Shown here: positions 35,073-49,300 of the stretch, piece by piece
Position numbering within the stretch: position 1 is the first letter of the stretch
Layout of the letters: every line of letters starts with the position of its first letter
Origin: Nemertoderma westbladi
Lineage: Eukaryota > Xenacoelomorpha > Nemertodermatida > Nemertodermatidae
DNA: 64,000 nt
Reading direction: 5' to 3'
Assembly: GCA_032718475.1 (NCBI GenBank)
Contig: JAUCBJ010001490.1
Span: 93,501 to 157,500, forward strand
Notes under the pieces: generated by a model
Databases searched by the model: none
What the model saw: the letters and a program-made list of their open reading frames with translations, nothing else
What the model was told of the DNA's origin: nothing
Made by a program: the position numbers and the translations under genes

Positions 35073-36673
35073 CACGTTCGTGGGGCCTTCGCGCAGCACG
35101 AGGCCCAGTTATTAGATACAAATTAAAATTGAGCGACTGTATCACAAAATCAGGTTTTGAGAAATTTACCCACACCACCAATCAATCAAAGAAAGGGGGA
35201 CAGTACGTGTTCACCCCTTTTAATCCCCCCCCCCCCCCCAACCTTCCCAACCACAATACATAACCGGGACATCTACCACCCACGGAAGGGTAGCACGAAC
35301 TTATTTCCAATCGCACGTTAAATATGCAAAGCCAGGTGGTTTATAGGAATATAATAAACGCAGTACTCGTTTTCATTATAAGCCTCTTTGCGTTCGTCCT
35401 GTTTTGTATTTAAATATATTTCTTAAACGCAGGCTGACGATATTTATAATAATAATAACTAGGGATGCGATCAATATGTGAAGCCAGGTGGTTTATATAA
35501 TAATTTAGTCAACGAGGTACTCGTCTTCATTATATGCCTCGTTGCGCTCGTCGCTTGTCCTGTTTTGTCATAAAATATTTTTCCTAAACGCAGACTGACG
35601 ATCTTTATACAGTTATAACTATGCGAAGTTTCGAAACTGTGCGAGTAACTGTTGATACATCTATGTGGAGATGTGTGATATGTGGAGATGTGTGATACAA
35701 CGCCAACGCATCTTATGCCGATGTAGTAATATGGGTATTGAAATAATATTAAATCAATGTACACTCTTAAAGCTGCAGCGAAAAAATGTAGCTAATTTCC
35801 TAGGTTACATATAAAATAATAATATTATTTTTAAGAACATTAATTTTACTACTTTGCAAAAATTCAATTAAAAAATAACCAGACATATACATTGTGGAAT
35901 AAACTATTTCAGATAAGCCTACACAACAGCCATGCCATGGATGGTATTTATGTTATTATATCTGTCATTTACCTGAGATAGCAATACAACACTTATAGTA
36001 GAGTCAATACAGGAAGGATGTTGGGATGTTGGAATGCTGCCTGGGCTGGAATAGCAATACTGGTTGCCTATTACAATTTCTCTCTGGTTAGTCTACAGCC
36101 ACAACTCCAAGCTAGCTCCACACCAGCAGAGACTTGACCAATAATCATTCCCAGCAACTAGCTGCCTTACACACACATCCTTCCATCGTACCAGCATGTT
36201 AGCCAATAAATGAGCAGTATTTAATGAGAATCAATTTTTTATGACGTTTTAATTACTTTAGATCAATTAAAGACACAATTAATAAAGCAAATCACTTGAA
36301 CTAATTAAAAACTATAATAGAATGGCGTATGTGGATTACATCTGTATAATTTTTAAGTATAATTATTTAAATCTTATACTGTAAAACAATTAATTTCCTT
36401 TAACAGGCAGGTTGAAAATGGTGTTTTTACCGTAATCAACTTAATTAACTAATTAACTGCTATTATCTTAGCTTCTCGAAGGCCACACGGAAATTCTACT
36501 TGGAAAATTTCTAAACTTTTGCCAAACAACATGTGTACCAAGTTTGGATAGATTTCATCAAAGATTGGCTGAGTTATTAACGTTTAAAATTGGACGCGAC
36601 AGAACGACAGAACGACAGGTTGATTAATGGTACCACTACGCTAAGGCTCACTCACTTCGTGGCTCGCCCCACA
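35073..36673 (+). mobile_element. Uninterrupted copy of the outer element
   Basis: It runs from ACGTTCGTGGGGCC at 35073 to TCGCCCCAC at 36673, with block A joined directly to block B at about 36075. It is therefore the intact reference form, 1.6 kb. The 56-base 3' end is repeated once more at 36674-36729, as expected if this copy sits inside the 3' microsatellite of the first one. Confidence 0.75.
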
Positions 36674-36729
36674 GGTTGATTAATGGTACCACTACGCTAA
36701 GGCTCACTCACTTCGTGGCTCGCCCCACA

Positions 36730-37296
36730 GTTTACCGATTCTATTAAAAGGTTGCCAGGAGACAGACCTCGGGCACAGTCTGATAGGCTAAATTATGGAA
36801 CAAACTTGAATGGATGTCGGTTGATATACTGTAGAAACCACTCCGACAGCCAATTAGATTTGTTTCCACATGTTTTGTAAAGTCATTCGAACGAGTTTGC
36901 AAAAGTCAGGAAACAAAAAAAATGTTACAAAACTGAAAAACTAGCCGGGGCGGCTCATGGCCACCACCATAGTTTTTCATTCAGCCGTTTTATTTGCTGT
37001 ATTGTAATAATGACATACCACCTACAGTTTACTGACTAACGTTTCTATTTTTATATACTGTACATGTAGTACTGTAATACCCAAGTTACCCTGTTTCACA
37101 ATTAATTTTAGTACAGAAGATTAGTAGGCAATGTATTATTATTTGTTCTAAAGATACATTATGTTTCATATTGCAAGCCTACATACTGTATTACTTAATG
37201 TTTTATGTTTATAGACAATTTGGTTAATTACCTAATAAATCGATGGAATTTTCACAAACTTGGTGATTAATTACAACGGATATTGTTCGATTGAAT
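36730..37296. other. Presumed promoter/5' flank of PDE1, no gene seen
   Basis: No repeat ends are visible after 36729. An upstream exon or 5' UTR of PDE1 could lie here, but nothing fixes it. Confidence 0.35.
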
Positions 37297-37375
37297 ATGA
37301 ATGTTTTAGGAGCCGATGCGGCAATAAGGAATGCCGTTGCCGCCTTCACTGCCGGAGGCAATGAATATTTTGTCA
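37297..37375 (+). CDS. PDE1: PDE1 exon 1 (tentative)
   Basis: ATG at 37297 opens 26 codons ([17 protein letters not shown] and on) to a GTAAGT donor at 37376, leaving phase 1. No homology was recognised for this N-terminus, which varies among PDE1 isoforms. An alternative first exon may exist. Confidence 0.45.
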
Positions 37376-40300
37376 GTAAGTATCAACATATTTGGTAATT
37401 TATTTGAATCGAGAAGTTGATGGGGTTGGGTAATCTACAATGCAGTAATTTGTCATTGTTTAGTTTTCCTTCTACACTGCACGGACGGAGCAATCTTCGT
37501 CAAATAAGCAATTACAATAATACGACTTAATTAGATAATTAAGTGTTTGGCTAATTATGATACTGTAACCTGTGATAATTTAGCTTATTGTTTTGGTTAT
37601 AATTACAGGCCACTGTAACTTGCTCATTTTCCTTAATTATTGAATTACAGCGGGCAAATATTGGGCCCGGGCGTATATCCAACTTAGATTCTACAACCTA
37701 AGTATACCTCGTCGCGTAAACTAACAATTTACAGGACGTTTATAATAAACCCAGAGCAATGTCGTAATGTAATAAATTCGGGTAAACAATTAATTAATTT
37801 TCGGGTTAAAAATTAACCCGGCCCGGGCTGAATAACCGCCACTTAGTTAGTTACCCGCCTCACTGCACACGGTTTCCTTTATACTGTAAGTTGTGTGTAA
37901 ACACGACCCCCTACCACTCACTCACACCCGAATGTACGCGCACATTCTGTAGCTAATGCGTCCGTCTCCTGCGACCCTCGCAACCAGCTGAATGTGATAC
38001 ACCTTAACTATTAACGTGTTATTTACTTATTTATTTAATAATTATTTTTGCTAATGGTAAATTAGTGTAATCGATACCTCTTTTACCCCGTATGGAGGTG
38101 TATCTTGAAATATGAAATTAAAATTTATTTTACTTAGACGCTCGGGTAACGTAGTTCAATCCGGGAAAACATTAGAAAACTTCAAAAACAAAAGTTCGTC
38201 TTACGTTAAGAAATCATACTAATTGGTCGTATAAAAATATGTTGTCAAAATGTGATGTCGCCAGGCAATCACATCAAAGGATATTAATTTGAAGTATGAA
38301 GTAACCTTGACATTTACGTGTCACACGGCCATGCAGATTGGCGTGTCAAGGAGGATGAGTGAGAGGTTTCGGTTTAGTTTAATAGGAAATCGTGATAATC
38401 CCGTAGAAACGGCGTTAAAACTGAGGTAACATCATTGAGTTAGTTGGGGGGTTCCTGTGGGGAATAGGATGTTATAATGAGAACGGGGGATGATGGAAAT
38501 GCGATGCCTAACCTAGCAACCAAGGACACACAATGTTTATGTTACAGCTGGTGTGCACAGCATTAGGTATCACGGGGGGATTATTAGAGACAAGGTTAGC
38601 TATTAAGTGTAGAGTATATGAAACCCGCCCATCAATCACATCTATAGAGATTAATTTCTGTATCCACAAAATGTATTCTAAAAGTTATTAAAATTTATAC
38701 TGAATCTCACTACTTTTTCTAGATGTTTCGCCCAGTATAATTAATTATCAGCTCAACAAATGGTTTTATACGCTGTTGTATTGTAATTTTAACCTATTAC
38801 TTTTTCAGTTCCCGAGAAGGATATTTCAGGTGAGTTTAACATCGATAATATATCTTAAAGAAGAAATTCTCAAACACGTTGACATTTTTCGAGTATTTAG
38901 TAGCATTTTAATATAATTTTTATAGTAGGCCTATTACTACTGTACTGTAGGCCTACTATTAATATTTGATTTTTGTATCAAATGAATAAGTTGAAATGTC
39001 CCAAATACTCCTACGTTATGTACAGTAATATAGAATAATTTAAAAAGGCGAATAAAGTCGAAAATCTACATTAAATAAAGGATAATAGGACTACTTTAAA
39101 TAGCGATGTTGTGTGTAGGACTACTTGTGTGTGTGCGACACTAAAATTACTTTTTACCAAATACAGTAATTACTGTATTACTCATACTCAATGCTGGCCA
39201 CCAGAAGGCTCTGCTTTGTTCTTTTTACTTTTGTTTCTATGTAACAAAATAAAAAAGTTGGTGTAAGTTTTGCAATACCAAGTTTTGCATTGCCAAACAG
39301 CGTGTTTAGCAAAATATTAATCTATCGTAATATTATTATATAGGAACTTATTTGGGGAAATGTAATGTTTATAAAAGGAGAATTCAAAGACCAAAAATGG
39401 AAATGAAACGACAGAATTCCGACACATTAATACAAAGAGCGTCCAGTGCCATTACAAGGTAAGATATTTAGTAGGCGAGGCGGTGCGCTAATTCATACAG
39501 CAACCGCTAAAATAATAGGATTTTGTAGATACTACTGTATAGTTACCGGTAGTTATTTATTGACATAATTTAAAAAAAACGAATGCGCAACAGCTATAAA
39601 AAGAACAGACAGATACTGTACAAGGGTAACATTATACAGTATCGTAAACCTACAGAGAAAGTCCGATATCGATGAGAACTACACAACGAACTAGAATTTC
39701 ATTATTACAGAAGCAACACCCGCCAGCTAATATATTCCAAAAGAGATATTAGTAGGCCTACTGTACGAACTACGAGGGTATGTTGGGGAAGCGCAGGAAG
39801 TAGTTATCCAGCTTAGCATACAGGATCCACTACAGTACTGTATGTTAACTATGTGTAACAAAGTTTGGTTTAATTCCATCAACGATTTATTAAGTTATTA
39901 GCTTTCACACATTTGCCGACAGACATAGACATAACGACCGCCAGACATAGACATAACGACCGACAGACATAGACATAACGACCGACAGACATATACATAA
40001 CGACCGACAGACATAGACATAACGACCGACAGACAACTTTTGGAACAGCGGTACCCATATGCTAAGCCGATTTCGTCGCTCGCTCCACCGAGATATAGTT
40101 TGGTTTGGTTCCTAAGTTGGTGGCCCTAATTTGAAATTTGTTCAATCTCATTCTTTGAGACAGGGGGCGGGGGGAAACTGGATGCAAATCCCATCTTGGC
40201 GAATTAATATCCCGCCTCAATGTTAAATTCTCAATTTAGGGAAAGGAGCAGGTTACAGTGGCACGTTATTTTAACTAAAACAATAAGCTAAACACAATAA

Positions 40301-43300
40301 AACAGGTAACAGTTTTAATTTTGAGAGTAATCAGCTGTTATTTGCGTCTAATTTCCCCTGGAAAGAGATTTACTTTTATTGCGTCCAGCCCCCCCTTATC
40401 TGCATTCTTTAGCTTCAAGCGTTTGAAAAGGTGTCTCAGTTGAAATTGCACCACTCAGTTACACCGTTATTTTTCAACCTTTAGTGATTTGTTGGTACTT
40501 ATGGAAAGCTGGCCATCATGCATGGAAACCAAATAGGGAGGGAAAACATGAATTTGGATGAGAAATAGGCAGAGCTGTGGCTGCTGCAAATAATAACACC
40601 AACAAATCAAACAACAATACAGTCTGATAGTAGGCCTAGACATAAACCTCAACTTAAAACTAATGAGTTTCCTAATAAGAAATATCATGAATATCTATTA
40701 GGCCTACTATAAAACATTAGTGTTCCAAAAAATCAAATTCTCGTATTTTACTGCTAAAAATATTGAAATCTTTATCTGGCGTTATACTATTCAAATCTGC
40801 ACTGCACGCTTCGCTAAACAACTACATATACATGACCATAAAAGGATGCACCTGTAGCTAGGCCTATACATTTTACAGTAATAGATCACTAGTATTTTAT
40901 ATACTCGGTACATATAACAAAATCCTAGCGCCAATCCTTTCCAAACATGTTCAGACATTGTTTTTTGTATGGAAAAGCTGTATCGACTCTGCACAATAGG
41001 TTAGTTAAATAAAAATAAAGTTGTAGTATAGACCTGCGTCCTAGTACAGTACAAGATTATAATAATTTAAAACCTACCACAATACTGTAGGCCTACATTG
41101 ACGATGTGTATAGCATGTAGGTAGAGGGAACTGATTAGGTTACGTATCACCGTATTTCACTGATTTTGTTTTCAGATTCAGCTTATTGTTAGATGAAGTT
41201 GAGGTTGGAGACGAACTATCCGCTAATCTATTGGTGGCCGATATTCAATACGGATTGAATGTATTGGAGACAGTGATATCAGAAGAGACCAGGTGAGTTA
41301 AATGGTCGAATAGGTACCACATCTAATAGGGCTGCACCACATCTACTCCCCAATGGTGACTACACCACATCTACTCCCCAATGGTGACTGTACCACATCT
41401 ACCCCCAATGGTGACTGCACCACATCTACTCCCCTATGGTCGCTGCACCACATCTACTCCCCAATGGTGGCTACATCACATCTACTCCGCAATGGTCGAC
41501 ATCTACTCCCCTATGGTGACTGTACCACATCTACCCCCAATGGTGACTGTACAGTACCACATCTACTCTCCAACGGTGGCTGCACCACATATTCTGCATA
41601 CTATTAATTTAGATCTATCTTCAATGGCGTACAAAAACGTATTTTTGCGTTATTAAATTAATTTCCAAATTTAATAATTAGCATATCAATTTAATTAATA
41701 AATTCACCTAATTAACTGATAACCAATAATTAGTATCCCAAATAATTAACTCAAATAATTGAAAGACCCTTCTATGCACTTTTGAATTGTCTGCGTAACT
41801 GTAAGCCTATTTGCCTTAGTAATTTAATTTCCTAATTTAATAATTAGCCTATTCATTTATTAAATAATTAATTAGCAATAAATACTCGATGTACTGTACC
41901 TGTCTTTCTATAACAATCAACAATTTACTTAGAAGTGACAAACAAAAAGGCTTTTACATCCTACAAAAGGAAAACCTAAAATTTCACTGGTTCTGATCCG
42001 TTTCCCAGTACCTTTACTGCACTCTGTTGCTTAAAAGCAACACGGCTTATTTCGCGCCTCAGAATTACAAAAGAACCTGTAAATTTGAAATATTACAGTA
42101 CATGTAATAGGTGCAGCAGGATATACAAAAAAATACGTAAATATTTTTTTGGCACCATAAAATTATCGCAGGAATAAAAAAAAGCCCACCTAAAGATATC
42201 TATAAACTAAAATTCATAATTTCTTTCCTTATCAGCATTATTGGATGTTAACTTAATATAATTTAAACCTCCCACCCAAGTCTCTTCGTTTTTATTGGAT
42301 AATTTAATTATCCTACTATAAGCTACAAGGGGCAGTAACGGTTGGTTGATGGTTTTTCTATGAGATAAGATTAATAATACTAGAACGTACTACTACTAAG
42401 AAGAACGAATACAAGAAAAATGGCTTTAAACGAACCTGTCTTAAACAGACTCCAAGAAACAGATGGGATTGGAAGATTCAAACCAAGAATGACTTACATC
42501 AACCAGAAAACTGCCTCTTATCAAATGTAATAAATAAATAATAATCACAATTAATGCGATGTGTGAAATGTTATCCCTATCCGCAACCTGGGAAACGGCC
42601 CCAAATAGCAGTTAGCAGCGGAGGGGTCTTTCTGTATTAGATAAATAAAATAAAGAACACTAATTATTTATACCTATTACATTCTCAGTTAGTAAGTCTA
42701 CCCAACAGCCGTTGGTATCCGGCTGGCATCCTGGTTCAATTTTCTGGTTTTGTTAGTTTAATCGACAGTTGTTGTAAACGACCCAGATATGCAAAACCTA
42801 CTAAGCCTATACATTATAATTGATCTTAGCCTGAGTTGATGACAGTATTTTAACGATGACAATAGGCCCTATAGAATTTAGGGTGGTCCTTATTTTGAAA
42901 GGTTGGAATTTATCATCTCTGACCCCCTCAAATGTTTCCATTTCGTCAAAAAATATGACATGCGAAATTTTAAGCATGTACATCAAATATTAGAGGTAGC
43001 TCAAACACACTGAAGTTGAGTGTCTGGTCACCGATTGATCGCGCGCGAAGAATATAATAGAGTTTGCTGATATGAAGGCTTCTGTTGGTCGTGCAGAGTT
43101 AATTTTAGGCTTATTTGAACCACAATCATCGATTTAGTGGGTGTAGATACATTCAAAACAAGTGCTAAGCTAGTAGTTCTTGAGATATCACACAAACTCT
43201 TAAGCCCGGCACAATTCATCAATCGATCATTCAATTGATTACGCCAAGGACATATTGAAATATTGGCATTAACATTTTGTAGGTCTACCTCCCTGCATCT

Positions 43301-46300
43301 TATTTCAGTTAATCTCGATTTTAGCATTGTCTAACCATTCAAAGCTATGTTTAGTAAAAAAAATTCATCAAAACCCCATGGGAAATGCTTGCACAAGCAT
43401 CACTAATTTGTGTCTAAGCGCCATTTGGTACGATATCAATAATTGGCCATAAAACTTAACTTTTGGTTAATTATAGGAACTGTTTGTTTAATTTGATTTT
43501 GACTGATTTCAAGTGCAGAATCCAAAAATCGCATCTGATTTGTATTTTAAAATGATATGGTGCATGATATACACAACAATACTATACTGTACTTCAAAGC
43601 ATTTTAAGATAATGATTGATAGATGCAGAGATATGTGCATCCAGCGACCAAAAGATAACTAATATATGGGAAGAAGCTATGCACATATGTATTATACATA
43701 ATTAGGCAATGCTGATTCCAAATCTGATTTCAGATTTGCCCTACCACATCAAGTTTTTTCACAATTGCCCCTTTGAGTTCAAAAACTTATTGCAAACGAC
43801 TGTGATGAGTGGCGTAGATTCATATGAGAATCAAATATGCTCAAAATCAATCCAAAACATTGAATGGAGCATTGTTTATATGAATTATATATTTTTAAAC
43901 AATGCTGATTCCAAATCTGCTTTCATATTTGCCATACTGCCATAGGATATCAAGTTTTTTTTACAATTGCCAATTTAAGTTCAAATTACTTATCGCAAAC
44001 AATTATTATGAGTGAAAGTAGATTCAATAAGAATAAAATACACCCCCAAATCAATATACAATATATCTACAATTCACCATATAGATTGTATTGTTTAATA
44101 TATAAGTCAAATTAACAAAGCTCTTTTTCATGTTTTATATTGATTTGGAGCATATTTGATTATTATTGAATCTACTTCACTTATCACAGTTGTTCGCGAT
44201 AAGTAATTTGAACTCAAATTGGCAATTGTGAAAAAACTTGATATGCTATGGCAGCATGGCAAATCTGAAAGCAGATTTGGAATCACCATTGTTTAATTAT
44301 ATATAATTTTATATGAACAAAGCTCCATTCAATGTTGTAGATTGATTTTGTTGAGCATATTTGATTCTTTTTTAATCAACTTCTCTCCTTACAGTTGTTT
44401 GCGATAAGTAATTTGAACTTAAATTGGTAATTTTGAAAATAACTTGATATGCTATGGCAAATATGAAAGCAGATTTAGAATCAGCATTGTTTTAATTATA
44501 TATAATTAATATAAACAAAGCTCCTTTCAATGTTTTAGATTGATTTTGAGCATATTTGATTCTCATTTGAATCTACATCACTCATCATAGTCGTTTGCGA
44601 TAAGTTTTTTGAATATAAATTGGCAATTGTGAGAAAACTTGATGGGGTTGGGCAAATCTGAAATCAGATTTGGAATTAGCATTGTCTAATTATGTATATG
44701 TATAATGCATATGTTCAAAGCTTCTTTCCATATAGTACTCTTATGGTCGCTGGATGCACATATCTCTGTCTCTATCAATCCTTTTATATGCTTTGAAGTT
44801 CAGTGTGGTATTGTTGTAAATCATGCACTATATCATTTTAGAATTCAAATCAGATGAGATTTTTGGATTCTGCATCTTAAAATCAGTCAAAATCAAATTA
44901 AACGACCAGTTCCTAGATATAATTAACCAAAAGTTAAGTTTTGTGGCCAATTATTGATATCGTACCAAATGGCGCTTAGACACAAATTAGTGATGCTTGT
45001 GCAAGCATTTCCCATGGGGTTGTGATGAATTTTTTTTTACTAAACATAGCTTTGAATGGTTAGACAATGCTAAAATCGAGATTAACTGAAATAAGATGCA
45101 GGGAGGTAGACCTACAAACTGTTAATGCCAATATTTCAATATGTCCTAGGCCCAATCAATTGAATGATCGATTGCAGGATTGATGAGTTCGAGTTGTGCT
45201 GGGCTTAAGCTTTTGTGTGATATCTCAAGAACTACTAGCTTAGCACTTGTTTTGAAGGTATCTACACCCACTAAATCGATGATTGCGGTTCAAATAAGCC
45301 TAAAATTAACTCTGTACAACAAATAGAAGCCTTCATATCAGCAAACTCCACTATATTCTGCGCGCGCGATCAAATGGTGTCCAAACGCTCAACTTCAGGG
45401 TGTTTGAGCTACCTCTAAATATATATCATTTGTGCTCAAATTTTACTCAAGGTGTTTTTTTATCAGAAGAAAGGACTTGGGGGGGTCAGAGGAGAATTTC
45501 CACAACTTTTAAATTTTACATTGAAATAAGGACCACCCTACTATAGATACATACGATATATAAATGATGTACTGCTTTGACATTCGACTAACTGACTGAA
45601 TGGAGATAGAACAATAATTAACGATATAATTAATGTACGTAACTCCAATTGACAATAAGTAGTGAAATGTTGTTCAGCTGTCAAAGTATACAGTAGTTGT
45701 GGGTATTTAATTTCGCGTTCTATAATCTTGATAATATGCCAATATTTCGAATATGACACATCGAATCATTCCCAACTTTTTTATTCAACAACTAGATACT
45801 AATTAATACTGTAAATAGTCGTGTTTACAATTTGCCAATATAAGCAAGTGGTGTTTGAAGCCATTAGGTGGTTATACATACATACAAACAAACATACTCC
45901 CATCATGTTTTTGCCGGCCTCAGCTTTCGACAAAAACTACCCAGGCTAAAGACAGGTTCGTTATAACTGTTGCTTAAAAGCAACAAGTGCAACAAAGGTT
46001 AGATAAATTTGTACTTTTTTGTTGCTCAATTCTTTAATAAAATATAGAGCGATATATAGTGTTACAAAATAAATTGAACTGTATTATTTTACTACTGTAT
46101 ATTGCTTCCATAGTTACAGCGATTCCAATTAGTTTACTCTTCAACTCGTGATGCTGCCTTACTCAATGTTGAATAATTTAGTGTTCTAGAATATTTATTA
46201 CGTAACTAGAGAGCCGCTTAACTAAATAAACCAATCGAGTTCCGTTTTGGAGTTCGCCTTGCAGACACTAAAGTTCCAATAACTTTTGAGTGTCTGAATG

Positions 46301-49300
46301 GATTTTGCTCAAATTACTTGCAAACTACAAGCTATAAGCATGTCAATATTTTTTGGTAGTATCAATCTTCCGATGTTTACACACGTTCGTGAACGTTCTT
46401 GTAATAGCCTGTTAAATAGGGTGTCAAAGAGTGTAAATTCCTTCGTATATACTGTGTACTGTACGTACAGAAGCAGGCCGACGTAACTCTACATCCATAA
46501 ATTTTCTTCTGCCCAACAGGTGATATACTGTAGATGTCCCTTATAATAATGTACTTTTCCTTTTTCACTATCCTTTAACGGTACTCTTACTCTTTTAGAA
46601 TAAATAACCAATCTGCTGTGCTTAATTAATATATATGTTACTATGTAATGGATTAAAAGAATAGAAAAAATTTTGTACTTCGATGCTCTTTCAACACATG
46701 TAATAAAATTTTAGAAAATCCACCAAAAATATTTTATTTTGCTATTTTTGCCGGGAGAAACGTAAAATCAATACAATCCTATGGGTTAGTTGAGTTATGA
46801 GTTTTTTCCCCGATTTTAGCATGCAACCATATTAAGATTTTAGAAAAATTATATTCTATTTTCAAATTATTAACCATTTTCATTATTATATTTAAGTTTT
46901 ATTTTCACAAAATTCTATGAAATGTTTTACTCAAACATCAAATTTCACAAATTCAAATTTCAACAATTCCACATCAAAATCAACAAATTTCACACTTATA
47001 TTTTCATAATTGAAAAAAATAACATTGTCATTTTATATACACCATGACCCCTAATATAGTGTGAGTGTGATTTTCGGATGACAAAAATTTGAATTGATTT
47101 GAATTTTGAAACAACTAGTTCAACTCACCGTCGAGGTTAAGATAAGACGGAACCATAATTTTATATGTCCCATTTAACTTCTTTATAAGAGATTAAGAAA
47201 ATCTCTGGTGAAATTTCACCTTTCGTATTGCGGCCATTCTTCACATTATTAGTTATTGTAATTTGTATGTAGAGTATCATTAGAAAGCGTTGCTATGGTG
47301 GGGGCAGCTGGGGAATTGTGTAAGACACAAATCATGAACAATTTAATTGTTACATAGTAAATAAACATTTCATATAATTAACGGGCGCAAATGAGAGGGG
47401 CGCAAAAAACAAGTTTATAACCAAATAAAAATTAGAATTACCAGTAAACACACGTACTTCTTCTAGCTGTTAAACTTACTCATTAACTAGGAGAAACCTA
47501 TTAACTTAAGAGAAAGAACGGCCAAGAATTAGGCATACTAAAATAAAAATAAAAGTGCACATCAAAAAATTCCAAAAAAATCCAATAATATGGGTCTAAT
47601 ATTATTGGAAGGAACAAAAAAAATAAGCTCATAAATTTTCATGAAATATTCAAAGGCTAATTTACCATCACAACATGATCATTAAAAAGTAATAAAAAAA
47701 TAGATTGTAGGCCTACTCCAATATAATGTAGAATAACAAATTAACCCCATAAACCAACATTATCCAGTAATGGCGGTGCGAAACCTAATTACATGGAACA
47801 TGTGATCGATTTGTAAACCCAACCAGAACGAATTCAAAGGGTACAATCGAAAACGTGTTGGATTACATCTATGCAGTTACATGAATGAGACCAATTCATT
47901 TTATTTTACGTTTCATTTCATTCTGGTGTGTAAGCAGGAGTAGGTGTATAAATTATTTGTTATTGATAGGACGGGATCTATGTGAAGGCCAGATGGTAGT
48001 CTTTTTTCTTTAGCTTAAAGTTGCGGACGCAGAAATAATTCACCTTTTGTTACCTAGATTTATGTTTACTGAAAAATAAATCTCAATTCGTGAAGGAAAA
48101 AACGGGATGATATAAATCTATATAGCCGCTTCGATGAGATCCTAAGACCTGAGTGGTTCAAACGTTTAGTGATATATATTATATCATGTGTGAAGTACGG
48201 GTAGTCTCTAATGTCACGATAAAAATATAAATCGCTAAATTGTATTTTCCCGTGAATGATTTTTTCGCTATGAGCGTGTCTTAAAAAAGTTTCACACCCT
48301 TCATTTTTTATCGTACAGGTCTCATTCAGGGCTCATTTTCAGGAGAACAAATGTTAGTATAAGTCAAAGCCAATGCTATATGCAAAGAAGAGCTATCCAT
48401 CATTTAAATGATAAGCATTCGCAAATTTTGGAGTTATTATATTTCATTGCAGTCAATTAGTGAGTTATCTTGAACGTCCCTCTGTAAAATAACATGATGT
48501 TCTCCTGAAAGCTCCCTTTAAAATTAGCCCTGAATGAGCACTGTTCGATAAAAAATGGAGGGTGTGAAACTTTTTTAAGACACATCGCGAAAAAATAATT
48601 CTCGGGAAAATGCGATTTTATCGATTTGTATTTATATCGTAACATTACAGACTACCCGTACTTCACACATGATTTCTCGTGAACGAAACAAGATATTATG
48701 GAAAAACTATCTTTAGTTTTGGAATCACCATTACATTCTGATTCAGGTGGGATAGACCTTTTATTGCCAGAATTATCCAAAAAACTGTTCACCAAATTAA
48801 CCCAAAACTAGTTTAAGCTTAATTCCAAAAGTGTTATATTTTAAAGACGACGTAATAACCACTGCATGTATTGCTATGCAAAAAACAAACTAACAAACAA
48901 ACATACACCCTGTCAGCACCTTTAATGTAGCTGTAATCATTTATTTTCACTATGAGGAGACCCTCACTCCACCTAGCCTTTGTAAATATGATAGTAAGTA
49001 TTCTGATACTGTTTATTCATGCTGTAAGGACTTCAATTCATTAACTGGCAACTGCGATATGTCAAAGTGTATTTTTTCAGGAAATGAGGGATCTCCAGAT
49101 ATTTTCGTTTTTGAAGTATTACATTTATGATACCTTTTGACGAAAAGGCTATATGATTCCCTAATACTATCTAATATTCGAAAACAATTTGAACAAAAAC
49201 GGTGGTGTAGAATGGAGTCTAGATAGTGAACAAATTGTTATATTACAGCGATGGGGGGGGGGGGGGGGGGGGGGGTCTAGTATTCCCTTACCAGGGGAAA

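Noticed and set aside
41353-41656. Pro/Thr-rich frames after PDE1 exon 4
   Set aside because: They read through the 28-bp minisatellite in the intron.
43028-43327. 99-codon antisense frame in the palindrome
   Set aside because: The mirrored arm does not preserve the frame, so no selection on protein is visible.
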